Assembly: GCF_042684485.1 (NCBI RefSeq)
Contig: NZ_JBHULM010000001.1
Coordinates: 248,001-312,000, forward strand
Direction of reading: 5' to 3'
DNA from: Oceanihabitans gracilariae
GTDB taxonomy: Bacteria; Bacteroidota; Bacteroidia; Flavobacteriales; Flavobacteriaceae
Length of the DNA stretch: 64,000 bases
How positions within the stretch are numbered: the first letter of the stretch is position 1; each line of letters opens with the position of its first letter. Shown in pieces: positions 1-7,358 of this stretch. Position numbers and translations under genes: made by a program. The notes under the pieces are model-generated. The model was given only the letters and a program-made list of their open reading frames with translations. It did no database searches and was not told the origin of the DNA.

Positions 1-2
1 CT

Positions 3-716
3 ATACTTACGGTACCATTATTGGTGTATTTTTTAGGGTATAACCCGGTTATAGCTACTGCATATTCCTTATTTGTTGTTGGCTCATCCTCATTGGTTGG
101 TGTTATTCAAAAAAATCAAAAAGGATTAGTTGACTTTAAAACAGGATTAGCATTTTCATTTCCGTCTTTTCTGGCAGTATACATTTCAAGAAGATTTATT
201 GTTCCTGCCATTCCAGAAACACTTTTTACCTTAGGAGGCTTTTCTTTAACTAAAGAAATGGCAATCATGATATTTTTTGCCACTATCATGTTGTTAGCTG
301 CCTCTTCTATGATTAAAACAAAACCTAAAAATATACATAGTAAAGAGTCGCAACCCTATCATAAAACTTTTATTCAAGGAGTAGTTATAGGTGTTATTAC
401 TGGTTTAATAGGAGCAGGAGGAGGTTTTTTATATGTACCAGCCTTAGTACTTTGGGCTGGATTAGATATGAAAAAAGCAGTAGGTACCTCTTTAATAATT
501 ATAGCATTAAATTCGCTAATAGGCTTTTTAGGCGATGTACAAATATTAAATATTGAATGGAATTTTTTACTAACCTTTTCCTTTTTAACAATTATAGGTA
601 TTTTAGTTGGTGGTTACTTTTCTAAATTTATATCTAATAAAAAATTAAAAAAGAGTTTTGGTTGGTTTGTATTAGCCATGTCTGTTTATATTGTGCTAAA
701 AGAGTTAGTTTTTTAA
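3..716 (+). CDS. TauE/SafE (TSUP) membrane exporter, 5' end missing
   Basis: Inner-membrane transporter of the TSUP family, which moves sulfite, thiosulfate or other sulfur anions. The reading frame is open to the left edge of the window, so the N-terminus lies outside; the TTG at 21 is only an internal codon. The rest shows alternating hydrophobic segments and, around nucleotides 380-540, the TauE hallmark half-repeat with a glycine-rich turn (GLIGAGGGFLYVPAL) followed by KKAVGTSL. TauE proteins are frequent neighbours of CstB-type persulfide dioxygenases and SQR, as found here, so export of sulfite or thiosulfate made by the next gene is the likely job (inference). No terminator separates it from the CstB-like gene, but that gene has its own promoter at 721-764. 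Confidence 0.9.
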   Translation: MLTVPLLVYFLGYNPVIATAYSLFVVGSSSLVGVIQKNQKGLVDFKTGLAFSFPSFLAVYISRRFIVPAIPETLFTLGGFSLTKEMAIMIFFATIMLLAASSMIKTKPKNIHSKESQPYHKTFIQGVVIGVITGLIGAGGGFLYVPALVLWAGLDMKKAVGTSLIIIALNSLIGFLGDVQILNIEWNFLLTFSFLTIIGILVGGYFSKFISNKKLKKSFGWFVLAMSVYIVLKELVF

Positions 717-720
717 TTAT

Positions 721-764
721 GTAACTTATGTTGCTGTAAAAACTTAAAAACATTAGTAAATTTG
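721..764 (+). promoter_or_regulatory. CRP/FNR-type site plus -7 box before the CstB-like gene
   Basis: GTAAC-TTAT-GTTGC at 721-734 (one mismatch to GTAAC-N4-GTTAC) with the -7 box TAAATTTG at 757-764. The first bases of site and box are 36 bp apart, the spacing shared by all sites of this set. This places the site centre near -42, the class II activator position. Transcription would start near 770, about 12 nt before the leader cistron. Confidence 0.75.
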
Positions 765-782
765 AAGAATAAGATAGATAAA

Positions 783-842
783 ATGTCACAAACCGAAAGG
801 CGAACACAATTTTACCAAATTTTAAAAAGAATTAGAAAATGA
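783..842 (+). CDS. Arg-rich 19-residue leader peptide upstream of the CstB-like gene
   Basis: A short frame starting ATG at 783 encodes MSQTERRTQFYQILKRIRK and stops with TGA at 840-842. The stop overlaps the ATG of the CstB-like gene (839) as ATGA, the arrangement used for translational coupling or reinitiation. Its nucleotide sequence recurs, with a one-base deletion and further decay, at 2404-2501 in front of the HMA gene. Strongly basic. I do not recognise a named family. It may be a translated leader peptide or an RNA element whose coding potential is incidental; shared sequence and the ATGA junction favour a functional leader. Confidence 0.5.
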   Translation: MSQTERRTQFYQILKRIRK

Positions 843-2254
843 AAATAGAGCAAATTTATACAGGTTGTTTAGCACATGCGGCTTATTATATTGAAAGTAA
901 TGGTGAAGCAGCAATTATTGATCCATTAAGAGAAGTACAGCCTTATATTAATAGAGCAAAATTAGATGATGCTAAAATAAAATACATATTTGAAACCCAT
1001 TTTCATGCAGATTTTGTTTCAGGTCATTTAGATTTAAAAGAAAAATCTGGAGCACAAATAGTATTTGGCCCAACAGCAAAACCTTCTTATGATGCTATAA
1101 TTGCAGAAGACGGACAAATATTTGAAGTTGGTGATTACAAAATAAAAGTCATCCATACACCAGGACACACTATGGAAAGTACTACTTATTTGCTGATAGA
1201 TCAAAACGGAAAAGAGCATGGTATTGTTACAGGAGACACCTTGTTTATTGGTGATGTTGGTCGTCCAGATTTAGCTCAAAAAATAGCGTCAGACTTAACA
1301 CAAGAAAAATTAGCAGGTTATTTGTATGATTCTCTTCGTAATAAAATAATGCCTTTAAGTGATGATTTAATTGTATACCCAAATCATGGCGCAGGTTCTG
1401 CTTGTGGTAAAAACATGAGTAAAGAAACTACAGATACTTTAGGGCATCAAAAAGAAGTAAACTACGCATTACGTGCAGATATGACTAAAGAGGAATTTAT
1501 AGCCGAATTATTAGATGGTTTGTCTGAGCCTCCAGCATATTTTCCTCAAAATGTTATGATGAATATTCAAGGTTACGAAAGCTTTGATAAAGTAATGACA
1601 AAATCTCAAAAACCCTTAGCACCAAAAGATTTTGAAGCTGCTGCAAATGATACAGAAGCAGTTGTTTTAGATGTTCGTCATCAAAACGAATTTGTAAAAG
1701 GACATATTCCTCGTTCTATTTTTATAGGAATAGATGGTGGTTTTGCTCCTTGGGTTGGTGCTTTAATTGCAGATGTAAGTCAGCCTATTTTATTAGTAGC
1801 ACCAAAAGGTAGAGAAGAAGAAGTAATAACACGTTTATCTCGTGTTGGTTTTGATAATGTTATTGGTTACCTAGAAGGAAGTTTTGACGCTTGGAAAAAA
1901 GAAGGAATGGAGTATGATACTTTAACTTCAATTTCTGCTGAAGAATTTGAAAAACGTTATGAAGACAATAAAGATGTTGTTTTTGATGTGCGAAAAGAAG
2001 GAGAGTTTGCCGCAGAGCATATTGATGGAGCAAAAAACACAGCCTTAGATTCTATTAATAACCATTTAAATGAATTTCCAGAAGATAAACCATTTTATGT
2101 GCATTGTGCAGGTGGTTACAGATCTGTAATAGCTGCTTCTATTTTAAAAAGTAGAGGTATACATAACTTAATAGATGTTGCAGGAGGATATAGTGCAATT
2201 AAAAATACATCCTTACCAAGAACAGACTTTGTTTGTCCTACAACATTAAAATAA
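839..2254 (+). CDS. CstB-like persulfide dioxygenase with two rhodanese domains
   Basis: Cytoplasmic metallo-beta-lactamase-fold protein of 471 residues. The N-terminal ETHE1-like domain (about 1-250) carries the metal-site motif THFHAD (H54, H56, D58) and later GHT and NHG motifs with conserved His. A first rhodanese domain (about 265-355) lacks the active-site Cys (LLVAPKGREEE) and is a pseudo-rhodanese; a second (about 365-460) has the intact HCAGGYRS loop. This dioxygenase/pseudo-rhodanese/rhodanese order matches Staphylococcus CstB, which oxidises glutathione-type or CoA persulfides to sulfite and thiosulfate. TauE upstream and sqr further downstream in the window support a role in sulfide detoxification. 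Own promoter with a CRP/FNR-type site; start chosen at the ATG overlapping the leader stop. Confidence 0.9.
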   Translation: MKIEQIYTGCLAHAAYYIESNGEAAIIDPLREVQPYINRAKLDDAKIKYIFETHFHADFVSGHLDLKEKSGAQIVFGPTAKPSYDAIIAEDGQIFEVGDYKIKVIHTPGHTMESTTYLLIDQNGKEHGIVTGDTLFIGDVGRPDLAQKIASDLTQEKLAGYLYDSLRNKIMPLSDDLIVYPNHGAGSACGKNMSKETTDTLGHQKEVNYALRADMTKEEFIAELLDGLSEPPAYFPQNVMMNIQGYESFDKVMTKSQKPLAPKDFEAAANDTEAVVLDVRHQNEFVKGHIPRSIFIGIDGGFAPWVGALIADVSQPILLVAPKGREEEVITRLSRVGFDNVIGYLEGSFDAWKKEGMEYDTLTSISAEEFEKRYEDNKDVVFDVRKEGEFAAEHIDGAKNTALDSINNHLNEFPEDKPFYVHCAGGYRSVIAASILKSRGIHNLIDVAGGYSAIKNTSLPRTDFVCPTTLK

Positions 2255-2275
2255 TTCTTAGTTTTTTAGTTCGTG

Positions 2276-2313
2276 AAAAGCGCATATTACACTTTAGTAA
2301 TATGCGCTTTTTT
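2276..2313 (+). terminator. Rho-independent terminator after the CstB-like gene
   Basis: Perfect inverted repeat GCGCATATTAC / GTAATATGCGC around a short loop, preceded by A residues and followed by a T run. Confidence 0.85.
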
Positions 2314-2315
2314 AT

Positions 2316-2359
2316 GTAACAAAAGTTACCTACTATGGTCTTAAAATTGGTTAACTTTA
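2316..2359 (+). promoter_or_regulatory. CRP/FNR-type site plus -7 box before the HMA-cytochrome-thioredoxin operon
   Basis: Perfect palindrome GTAAC-AAAA-GTTAC at 2316-2329 and TAACTTTA at 2352-2359, again 36 bp apart. It lies immediately after the terminator of the preceding gene, so the operon that starts at 2497 is a separate transcription unit with a leader of about 130 nt. Confidence 0.75.
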
Positions 2360-2403
2360 TAGAAAGGAATGAAAATTATATAAAACAGGATTTCACCTTT
2401 ATA

Positions 2404-2501
2404 GCGAACATATTTTACCGAATTATAAAATTAAATTTAAAATGAACCGAGCCGAAAGGCGAACACATTTTACCGAATTATAAAATAAAATTAAAAATGA
2501 A
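2404..2501 (+). repeat. Tandem 55-bp leader repeat before the HMA gene
   Basis: Positions 2404-2446 and 2459-2501 are near-identical at a period of 55 bp, and each ends in ATGAA: the first at 2442 (start of a decayed leader cistron, MNRAERRTHFTEL, stop at 2481-2483), the second at 2497 (the true HMA start). The second unit aligns with the leader at 783-842 of the CstB-like gene except for one missing A in the run after GAACACA, which shifts the frame. The first unit has lost its ATG (AGG at 2387). This looks like repeated duplication of a leader cistron plus start region. Confidence 0.7.
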
Positions 2502-2766
2502 AACTTCAATAATAGTACAAAATTTAAAATGTGGTGGTTGTGCACATACAATAACTACTAAACTTTCAGAAATTAAAAACGTAGCAGACATTACTATAGA
2601 TGTAGATAGTAGTAAAGTTTTTTTTAGTTATATTAATGAGGCAGATGCGTTAGCTGTAAAAGATAAATTAAAAACTTTAGGTTATCCTTCTGTAGATGAT
2701 GCAAATTCATTAACCTCAAAAGCGAAATCTTTTGTTAGTTGTGCAACAGGTAAGCTTTCTAAATAA
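2497..2766 (+). CDS. Heavy-metal-associated (HMA) domain metallochaperone
   Basis: Small cytosolic protein of 89 residues. The first 70 residues form one HMA ferredoxin-like fold with the metal-binding loop LKCGGCAHTI (CxxC). The family carries copper or similar soft metals to P-type ATPases or, as CopZ, to regulators. A further Cys near the C-terminus (FVSCATG) is unusual and might be redox active. First gene of a tight operon with a cytochrome, thioredoxin and methyltransferase; gaps are 11 and 10 bp. The CRP/FNR-type promoter links it to the sulfur set rather than to a copper regulator (inference). Confidence 0.88.
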   Translation: MKTSIIVQNLKCGGCAHTITTKLSEIKNVADITIDVDSSKVFFSYINEADALAVKDKLKTLGYPSVDDANSLTSKAKSFVSCATGKLSK

Positions 2767-2777
2767 AATATCATACA

Positions 2778-3794
2778 ATGAAAAAAGCAATAGTACTCAC
2801 TTTTTTATCTATTTTAATTTTTAGCTGTAATACTTCTAAAAAAAAGGAATATACAGCTTATGAAAAAAATATGGAAGCCCAGAAGCATCCAGGAAAAAAA
2901 TTAATGGAAACCAATTGTTACACTTGTCATAGTCCATCTGCTAGCCAAGAAGATAGAATTGGTCCGCCAATGATTGCTATTAAAAAACATTATATTAATA
3001 AAAACACCACAAAAGAACAATTTATAGCAGCCATGCAGTCTTGGATTAAAAACCCAAATGCAGAGGATGCAAAAATGTTTGGTGCAGTAAAACGTTTTGG
3101 AGTAATGCCAAAACAAGCATTTCCTGAAGAAACCATTTTTCAGATTTCAGAGTATATGTTTGATTATGAAATAGAACAACCAGAATGGTTTGAAAGCCAT
3201 TTTAATGAAGAAAAAGGAAAAGGACACGGAAAAGGAAAAGGTAAGGGAATGGGTAAAGAAAAAGCAAAAGGCATGCAGATGCAACAAGCACAAACCAATT
3301 TTGATAGTTTACCTTATCCAGAACGCGGTTTAAAATATGCATTATCTACTAAGGCTGTTTTAGGTAAAAACTTAATGGGAACCATTCAAAAAAAAGGAAC
3401 TTTAGAGGCTTTAGAGTTTTGTAATGTAAAGGCGTATCCTTTAACAGATAGTATGTCTGTTGTGCATAATGCAACAATAAAAAGAGTTTCTGATAAACCA
3501 AGAAATCAAGAAAATCAAGCAAATAATAAAGAATTAGCCTATATTAATTCGTTTAAAAAAGATATAAAAAATAAAATAGAACCAAAACCAATAGTAGATC
3601 AGGTGGCCAATAAAGTACATGTGTATTACCCTATAACAACAAATGCTATGTGTTTACAGTGTCATGGTAAACCAGAACAAGATATTAAAAAACCAACATT
3701 AAGTAAACTTACTAGTTTGTATCCTCAAGATAAAGCTACAGGTTATACTGTTAATGAGGTTAGAGGAATTTGGAGTATAACTTTTGATAAATAA
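2778..3794 (+). CDS. Lipoprotein c-type cytochrome fused to a DUF3365 heme domain
   Basis: 338 residues with a lipoprotein signal (ILIFSC, Cys17), so it is anchored in a membrane facing the periplasm. A first heme site C47-Y-T-C-H51 belongs to a small class I cytochrome c fold, with a Met ligand candidate in FGVMPKQ. A low-complexity Lys/Gly/Met linker (about 147-170) leads to a DUF3365 (Tll0287-like) domain whose second heme site is CLQCH at 292-296. DUF3365 domains bind heme and often serve as redox sensors. Position between HMA and thioredoxin suggests extracytoplasmic redox chemistry with sulfur or copper; the substrate is unknown. Confidence 0.82.
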   Translation: MKKAIVLTFLSILIFSCNTSKKKEYTAYEKNMEAQKHPGKKLMETNCYTCHSPSASQEDRIGPPMIAIKKHYINKNTTKEQFIAAMQSWIKNPNAEDAKMFGAVKRFGVMPKQAFPEETIFQISEYMFDYEIEQPEWFESHFNEEKGKGHGKGKGKGMGKEKAKGMQMQQAQTNFDSLPYPERGLKYALSTKAVLGKNLMGTIQKKGTLEALEFCNVKAYPLTDSMSVVHNATIKRVSDKPRNQENQANNKELAYINSFKKDIKNKIEPKPIVDQVANKVHVYYPITTNAMCLQCHGKPEQDIKKPTLSKLTSLYPQDKATGYTVNEVRGIWSITFDK

Positions 3795-3804
3795 ATAGTC
3801 AGGT

Positions 3805-4101
3805 ATGAGTAAATTTTCAGAATTAATAAATCAAGACACTCCTGTATTAGTAGACTTTTTTGCAGAGTGGTGTGGACCATGTAAAATGATGAGTCCTATT
3901 TTAAAAGAAGTTAAAGACACCTTAAAAGATAGAGTGTCTATTATTAAAATTGATGTAGATAAAAATCAGGAACTAGCAGCTAAATACCAAGTAAGAGGTG
4001 TGCCAACAATGCTTTTATTTAAAAATGGAAAGCAAGTATGGAGACAATCTGGTATGCTTCAAAAAGCAGAGTTAATGAATGTTATAACTGCTCCTTATTA
4101 A
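3805..4101 (+). CDS. Thioredoxin
   Basis: Cytosolic thioredoxin of 98 residues, the usual length. Active site W22-C-G-P-C26, cis-proline in RGVPTMLLF. No signal peptide is visible, so it acts in the cytoplasm as a disulfide or persulfide reductase. Its position in the operon suggests reduction of protein persulfides or recycling of the sulfur enzymes (inference). Its stop codon overlaps the next start codon (TAATG). Confidence 0.93.
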   Translation: MSKFSELINQDTPVLVDFFAEWCGPCKMMSPILKEVKDTLKDRVSIIKIDVDKNQELAAKYQVRGVPTMLLFKNGKQVWRQSGMLQKAELMNVITAPY

Positions 4102-4700
4102 TGGATTTATCTAAAGATTATTGGGAAAACAGATATAAAGAATCTAATATTGGTTGGGATTTAGGAAAAATTTCACCTCCTTTAAAAAACTATTTTGATC
4201 AATTAACTAATAAAAACCTCAAAATATTAGTTCCAGGTGGAGGTAATAGTTATGAAGCAGAATATTTACATGATAAAGGTTTTAAAAATGTGTATGTGGT
4301 AGACTTATCTGTAACAGCACTTCAAAATATTAAAAATAGAGTACCTTCATTTCCTTCTTCACATCTAATACAAGATGATTTTTTTTATATAGATATGCGT
4401 TTCGATTTAATTATTGAACAAACTTTTTTCTGTGCAATACATCCAGATTTAAGACGCGCTTACGCAACTAAAGTTTTTGAAATATTACACCAAAATGGTA
4501 AAGCTGTAGGTTTACTTTTTAATGTTCCTTTAAACGATACAAAACCTCCATTTGGTGGTTGCAAAAACGAATATTTAGAATATTTTAAACCTTATTTTCA
4601 TATAAAAGTAATGGAAGACGCTAAAAACTCTATACCACCAAGACAAGGTAAAGAGTTGTTTTTTATTATGCAGAAAAAGAATAAAACAAACATAAACTAA
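4101..4700 (+). CDS. TPMT-family S-adenosylmethionine methyltransferase
   Basis: 199 residues. Begins MDLSKDYWENRYKES, typical of the thiopurine S-methyltransferase family (PF05724), followed by GWDLG and the SAM-binding stretch LVPGGGNSYEAEYL, then VVDLS. Family members methylate thiols, thiocyanate, hydrogen sulfide or halides. In this operon methylation of a small thiol or sulfide is a sensible guess. The ATG at 4101 overlaps the thioredoxin stop, so translation is probably coupled; an upstream in-frame extension would run through the thioredoxin gene and was rejected. Confidence 0.85.
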   Translation: MDLSKDYWENRYKESNIGWDLGKISPPLKNYFDQLTNKNLKILVPGGGNSYEAEYLHDKGFKNVYVVDLSVTALQNIKNRVPSFPSSHLIQDDFFYIDMRFDLIIEQTFFCAIHPDLRRAYATKVFEILHQNGKAVGLLFNVPLNDTKPPFGGCKNEYLEYFKPYFHIKVMEDAKNSIPPRQGKELFFIMQKKNKTNIN

Positions 4701-4715
4701 TAGTTTATACTATGT

Positions 4716-4759
4716 GTTACTTAGGTTACTTATAACTTTTAAGTAATGTTTTACCTTTG
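4716..4759 (+). promoter_or_regulatory. CRP/FNR-type site plus -7 box before a candidate small RNA
   Basis: GTTAC-TTAG-GTTAC at 4716-4729 (one mismatch in the left half) with TACCTTTG at 4752-4759, 36 bp apart. The expected start is near 4766; a strong terminator follows only about 70 bp later with no substantial open frame between. Confidence 0.7.
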
Positions 4760-4765
4760 AAAAAT

Positions 4766-4839
4766 ACAAGTTGTTCTTGCAACTTAATGATTGATTAATA
4801 GCAATTAAAGCATCTTAATTCCCTTAAGATGCTTTTTTG
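4766..4839 (+). ncRNA. Candidate ~75-nt small RNA
   Basis: Short transcription unit predicted from promoter and terminator alone. It begins just after the TACCTTTG box, forms a hairpin AAGTTG/CAACTT (4768-4785), has an A/T-rich single-stranded middle, and ends in a 12-bp terminator stem AAAGCATCTTAA / TTAAGATGCTTT (4807-4835) with a T tail. The longest ATG frame in it is three codons. Regulation by the same CRP/FNR-type site as the sulfur genes would make it a trans-acting riboregulator; no targets can be named from sequence alone. Confidence 0.55.
4807..4839 (+). terminator. Terminator of the candidate small RNA
   Basis: 12-bp perfect stem with the 5-nt loop TTCCC followed by six Ts. Confidence 0.85.
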
Positions 4840-4843
4840 TTTA

Positions 4844-4887
4844 CTGACAAATGTCATATTTATAATTGAGTATTAACAGTATTTTTG
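4844..4887 (+). promoter_or_regulatory. CRP/FNR-type site (TGAC-N4-GTCA) plus -7 box before a small membrane peptide gene
   Basis: CTGAC-AAAT-GTCAT at 4844-4857, core TGACAAATGTCA perfectly palindromic, with TATTTTTG at 4880-4887: once more 36 bp from site to box. Start expected near 4893. Confidence 0.7.
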
Positions 4888-4913
4888 TGTTTTAACCACT
4901 AAAACTAAAATTT

Positions 4914-5066
4914 ATGATATCTCAAAGCATTGCATTATCTAATTGGAATAACGGAGTAATAATGATCGCTATTTTTGGATTGGTCTGTCTAGCGCTTGTT
5001 GGTTTTTTAATAAAGTTTATGTCTACAAGTGATAGAAATAAAAAAGATGAAACTAAAGAAAGATAA
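4914..5066 (+). CDS. 50-residue single-span membrane peptide
   Basis: ATG at 4914, stop at 5064-5066. Starts MISQSIALSNWNNGVIMI, continues with one hydrophobic segment (about residues 15-36) and ends in a highly charged tail (DRNKKDETKER). No family recognised. It has its own promoter with a CRP/FNR-type site and its own terminator, which makes it a real transcription unit rather than a chance frame. By size and topology it resembles small accessory subunits of respiratory complexes (such as CydX-like or CcoQ-like peptides), but no diagnostic motif is present, so that is only a suggestion. Confidence 0.6.
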   Translation: MISQSIALSNWNNGVIMIAIFGLVCLALVGFLIKFMSTSDRNKKDETKER

Positions 5067-5132
5067 TTTCTATTAAAGATAAATATAATAGGTTAAGTAT
5101 AAATAATAATTTATACTTAAAATACTGTAAAT

Positions 5133-5168
5133 AAAAAAGTAGCGCATAGATATATGCGCTACTTTTTT
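5133..5168. terminator. Bidirectional terminator
   Basis: GTAGCGCATA / TATGCGCTAC stem with A run before and T run after; serves the small membrane peptide on the plus strand and the TonB receptor on the minus strand. Confidence 0.88.
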
Positions 5169-5190
5169 ATTAGGTACAAGCTGTGTTGCC

Positions 5191-7293
5191 TTAAAATTTA
5201 TATTGTAAAAAGGCAGAAAAATTACGGCCTGGTTCTGTAATAGGTGTTCTTTCAAAGTCTGCTTGATTTGTAAAAGAAAAGTTTAAATGGTTATTGTATG
5301 CTTCATCTAACACATTAATTACAGCTACACCTAAAGTAATATTCTTAATAGGTTTTACGCCAAAACGTAGATCTAAAGTTTGGTATCCATCGGTTTCTGT
5401 TTCACCAAAACTTTCAGAAATATTTTCTTGTTTAGAGACTACGTTGTATTGTATGCTTCCCCATAATTTTTCTTTTTGAAATCCTAAACTTAATGTAGTA
5501 TTAAAAGGAGGTGTTAAAGGCAAAGACTCTTTTAAATCTTTGTTTTTTGCATATACGTAAGCAAATTCTGTTTTAAAATAATAGTCTTGTAAAAAGTCTA
5601 ATTGTGCCATTGCTTCAAATCCTGTTTTATAAGCTTCGTCTATATTTTGAAATACTTTTACACTTGTAGGATCTGTTGTAGGATTGAATTTTTTTGTTAT
5701 GCTTGGGTCTATTACACCAACAATGTAGTTTTCAAAAAAGGAATAATAAAAAGAGGTTTCATACGTAAATCTATTAAGTCCATTTTTTAAATTTTGTTTT
5801 CCTTTAAAACCAATTTCAAATTGGTTGTTTACTTCTGCTTTTAAATCTGGGTTTCCAACATATTCATAAGGATCTTGACCAACCGTAAAGTGATTAATAA
5901 AACGTTCTATCATATTGGCAGAACGAATACCACGACCATAAGCAGCTTCTAATGTAAAATTATTAGACACTTTGTTTTTTAAAGAAAGGGTTCCGCTAAC
6001 ATTATGTTCTGTACGCTTTTCTAAATCATACATAGCAGCAAAATCGGCTTCAGGATCTTGTATGTCTGATGTAACATTATCATAACGCAAACCTGCAGTT
6101 ATAATAGATTTAGGTGTAATGTTGTATTTTGCTTCTGTAAAAACACCTAAATCTGTTATATAAGAATCTTGCCAAACTTTATCATTAAATGTCATAGGTG
6201 TAGCTAGCATAGTTCCATTCATCATTTTAACTAATCTAGTTCGTCCTCCATCTCTAGCAATATGCATGGCATCTAAACCAGAAAAAATATTTAATTTTTC
6301 TAAAGGTTTCCAGTTTAGTTCTAATTTTCCGCCAATAGTTGTGGCATCAACTGCAGAAGAGGCTTCCATCATCATAAATGTAGGTCTGTGGTCATTAGTC
6401 ATTAAGTGGTCTACATAACTATAATAGGCTTTAGCGGTTAATGATTTTACTACTTTTCCAATATTATCTAGTTTATAATCTAAAGACAAAATACTGCTAT
6501 TATCATATTCGGTATCCATTGCTAATGCAGCATGTTGTACATCACGACCAAAAGATTGTCTCCAGTGTGCTTGTAAACGTTGGTTATCTGTAAAATTATA
6601 ACCCATTTTAATTCCGTAATCGGTACTTCTAAAAGAAGATGGTATTTCGGTACCATCACCATCTTCATAATTACCAAAATCTCTGTAACCAGCATTTGCA
6701 ACAATATCATATTTTTCTTGAATGTATTGTAATTGCGCCAAATTCACTAAAGAGTTTCCGTTGCTTTCATATCCAGCAGAAATTTTTCCGTGTAAACCAT
6801 AATCTTCATAATCTGGTTTTTGGGTTACTAAATTAACAATACCACCAAAAGTTGCTCCATATCGCACTGTATAAGGTCCTTTTATAATTTCAATTTTAGA
6901 AATTTCTTCAGGAATAATATGGGTTGTTATAGGATCCATTCTATTTGGGCAAGCATGCATTGCTTTTGTTCCTCCATCATATTGAATGTTTAATTGTTCG
7001 TATTGTGAAGCTCTAAAAGAAGGGTCTATGGCGTAGTTACCTCTTTTAATCACCGAAAAACCATTGATGTTATTAAATAAATCGGCAACGTTTTTAGGTT
7101 GTACAATTTTTTCTTCATATTTATTAGATACAACAGTTAACACAGGATCCTTTTTTAAATTTCCGGTAACAATAACTTCATCTAAAGTGGTAATTTTTTT
7201 ATCTGTACTGTCTTTTTTGGTTTTGTTTTGTTCTTGACCAAAAGACATAGCTGTAATGAGTGTGCATAATAACACACCATATAATGTTTTCAT
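5191..7293 (-). CDS. OprC-like TonB-dependent copper receptor
   Basis: Outer-membrane TonB-dependent receptor of 700 residues with a signal peptide (1-19), a TonB-box-like region (LDEVIVTGN, about 37-45), a plug domain (about 60-170) and a 22-strand barrel ending in an aromatic C-terminus (FSAFLQYKF). In the plug, MHACPNRMDP places C115 and M119 as CxxxM, the copper-binding motif known from Pseudomonas OprC and the NosA family; this sets it apart from siderophore and SusC receptors. Probably imports copper for cuproenzymes. The gene follows a Cys-motif protein gene in the same direction, 65 bp downstream, and both probably use the FNR-like promoter at 7742-7785. Confidence 0.85.
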   Translation of the reverse strand: MKTLYGVLLCTLITAMSFGQEQNKTKKDSTDKKITTLDEVIVTGNLKKDPVLTVVSNKYEEKIVQPKNVADLFNNINGFSVIKRGNYAIDPSFRASQYEQLNIQYDGGTKAMHACPNRMDPITTHIIPEEISKIEIIKGPYTVRYGATFGGIVNLVTQKPDYEDYGLHGKISAGYESNGNSLVNLAQLQYIQEKYDIVANAGYRDFGNYEDGDGTEIPSSFRSTDYGIKMGYNFTDNQRLQAHWRQSFGRDVQHAALAMDTEYDNSSILSLDYKLDNIGKVVKSLTAKAYYSYVDHLMTNDHRPTFMMMEASSAVDATTIGGKLELNWKPLEKLNIFSGLDAMHIARDGGRTRLVKMMNGTMLATPMTFNDKVWQDSYITDLGVFTEAKYNITPKSIITAGLRYDNVTSDIQDPEADFAAMYDLEKRTEHNVSGTLSLKNKVSNNFTLEAAYGRGIRSANMIERFINHFTVGQDPYEYVGNPDLKAEVNNQFEIGFKGKQNLKNGLNRFTYETSFYYSFFENYIVGVIDPSITKKFNPTTDPTSVKVFQNIDEAYKTGFEAMAQLDFLQDYYFKTEFAYVYAKNKDLKESLPLTPPFNTTLSLGFQKEKLWGSIQYNVVSKQENISESFGETETDGYQTLDLRFGVKPIKNITLGVAVINVLDEAYNNHLNFSFTNQADFERTPITEPGRNFSAFLQYKF

Positions 7294-7358
7294 GTATAGT
7301 ATTTTTATGTTTTATTTTTGTGATTGCAGTGTATAGTACTGCTGTTTGTTAAATAAAA

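Noticed and set aside
21..23. TTG at 21 as start of the TauE gene
   Set aside because: The frame is open with membrane-like sequence to the window edge; the gene is simply truncated.
2442..2483. An intact second leader gene before HMA
   Set aside because: Compared with the leader at 783 it has a one-base deletion that shortens it to 13 residues and breaks the overlap with the next start; recorded as part of a decayed repeat.
4038..4100. Longer methyltransferase starting inside the thioredoxin gene
   Set aside because: The extension is thioredoxin sequence read in another frame; the ATG at 4101 gives the typical family N-terminus and a coupled TAATG junction.
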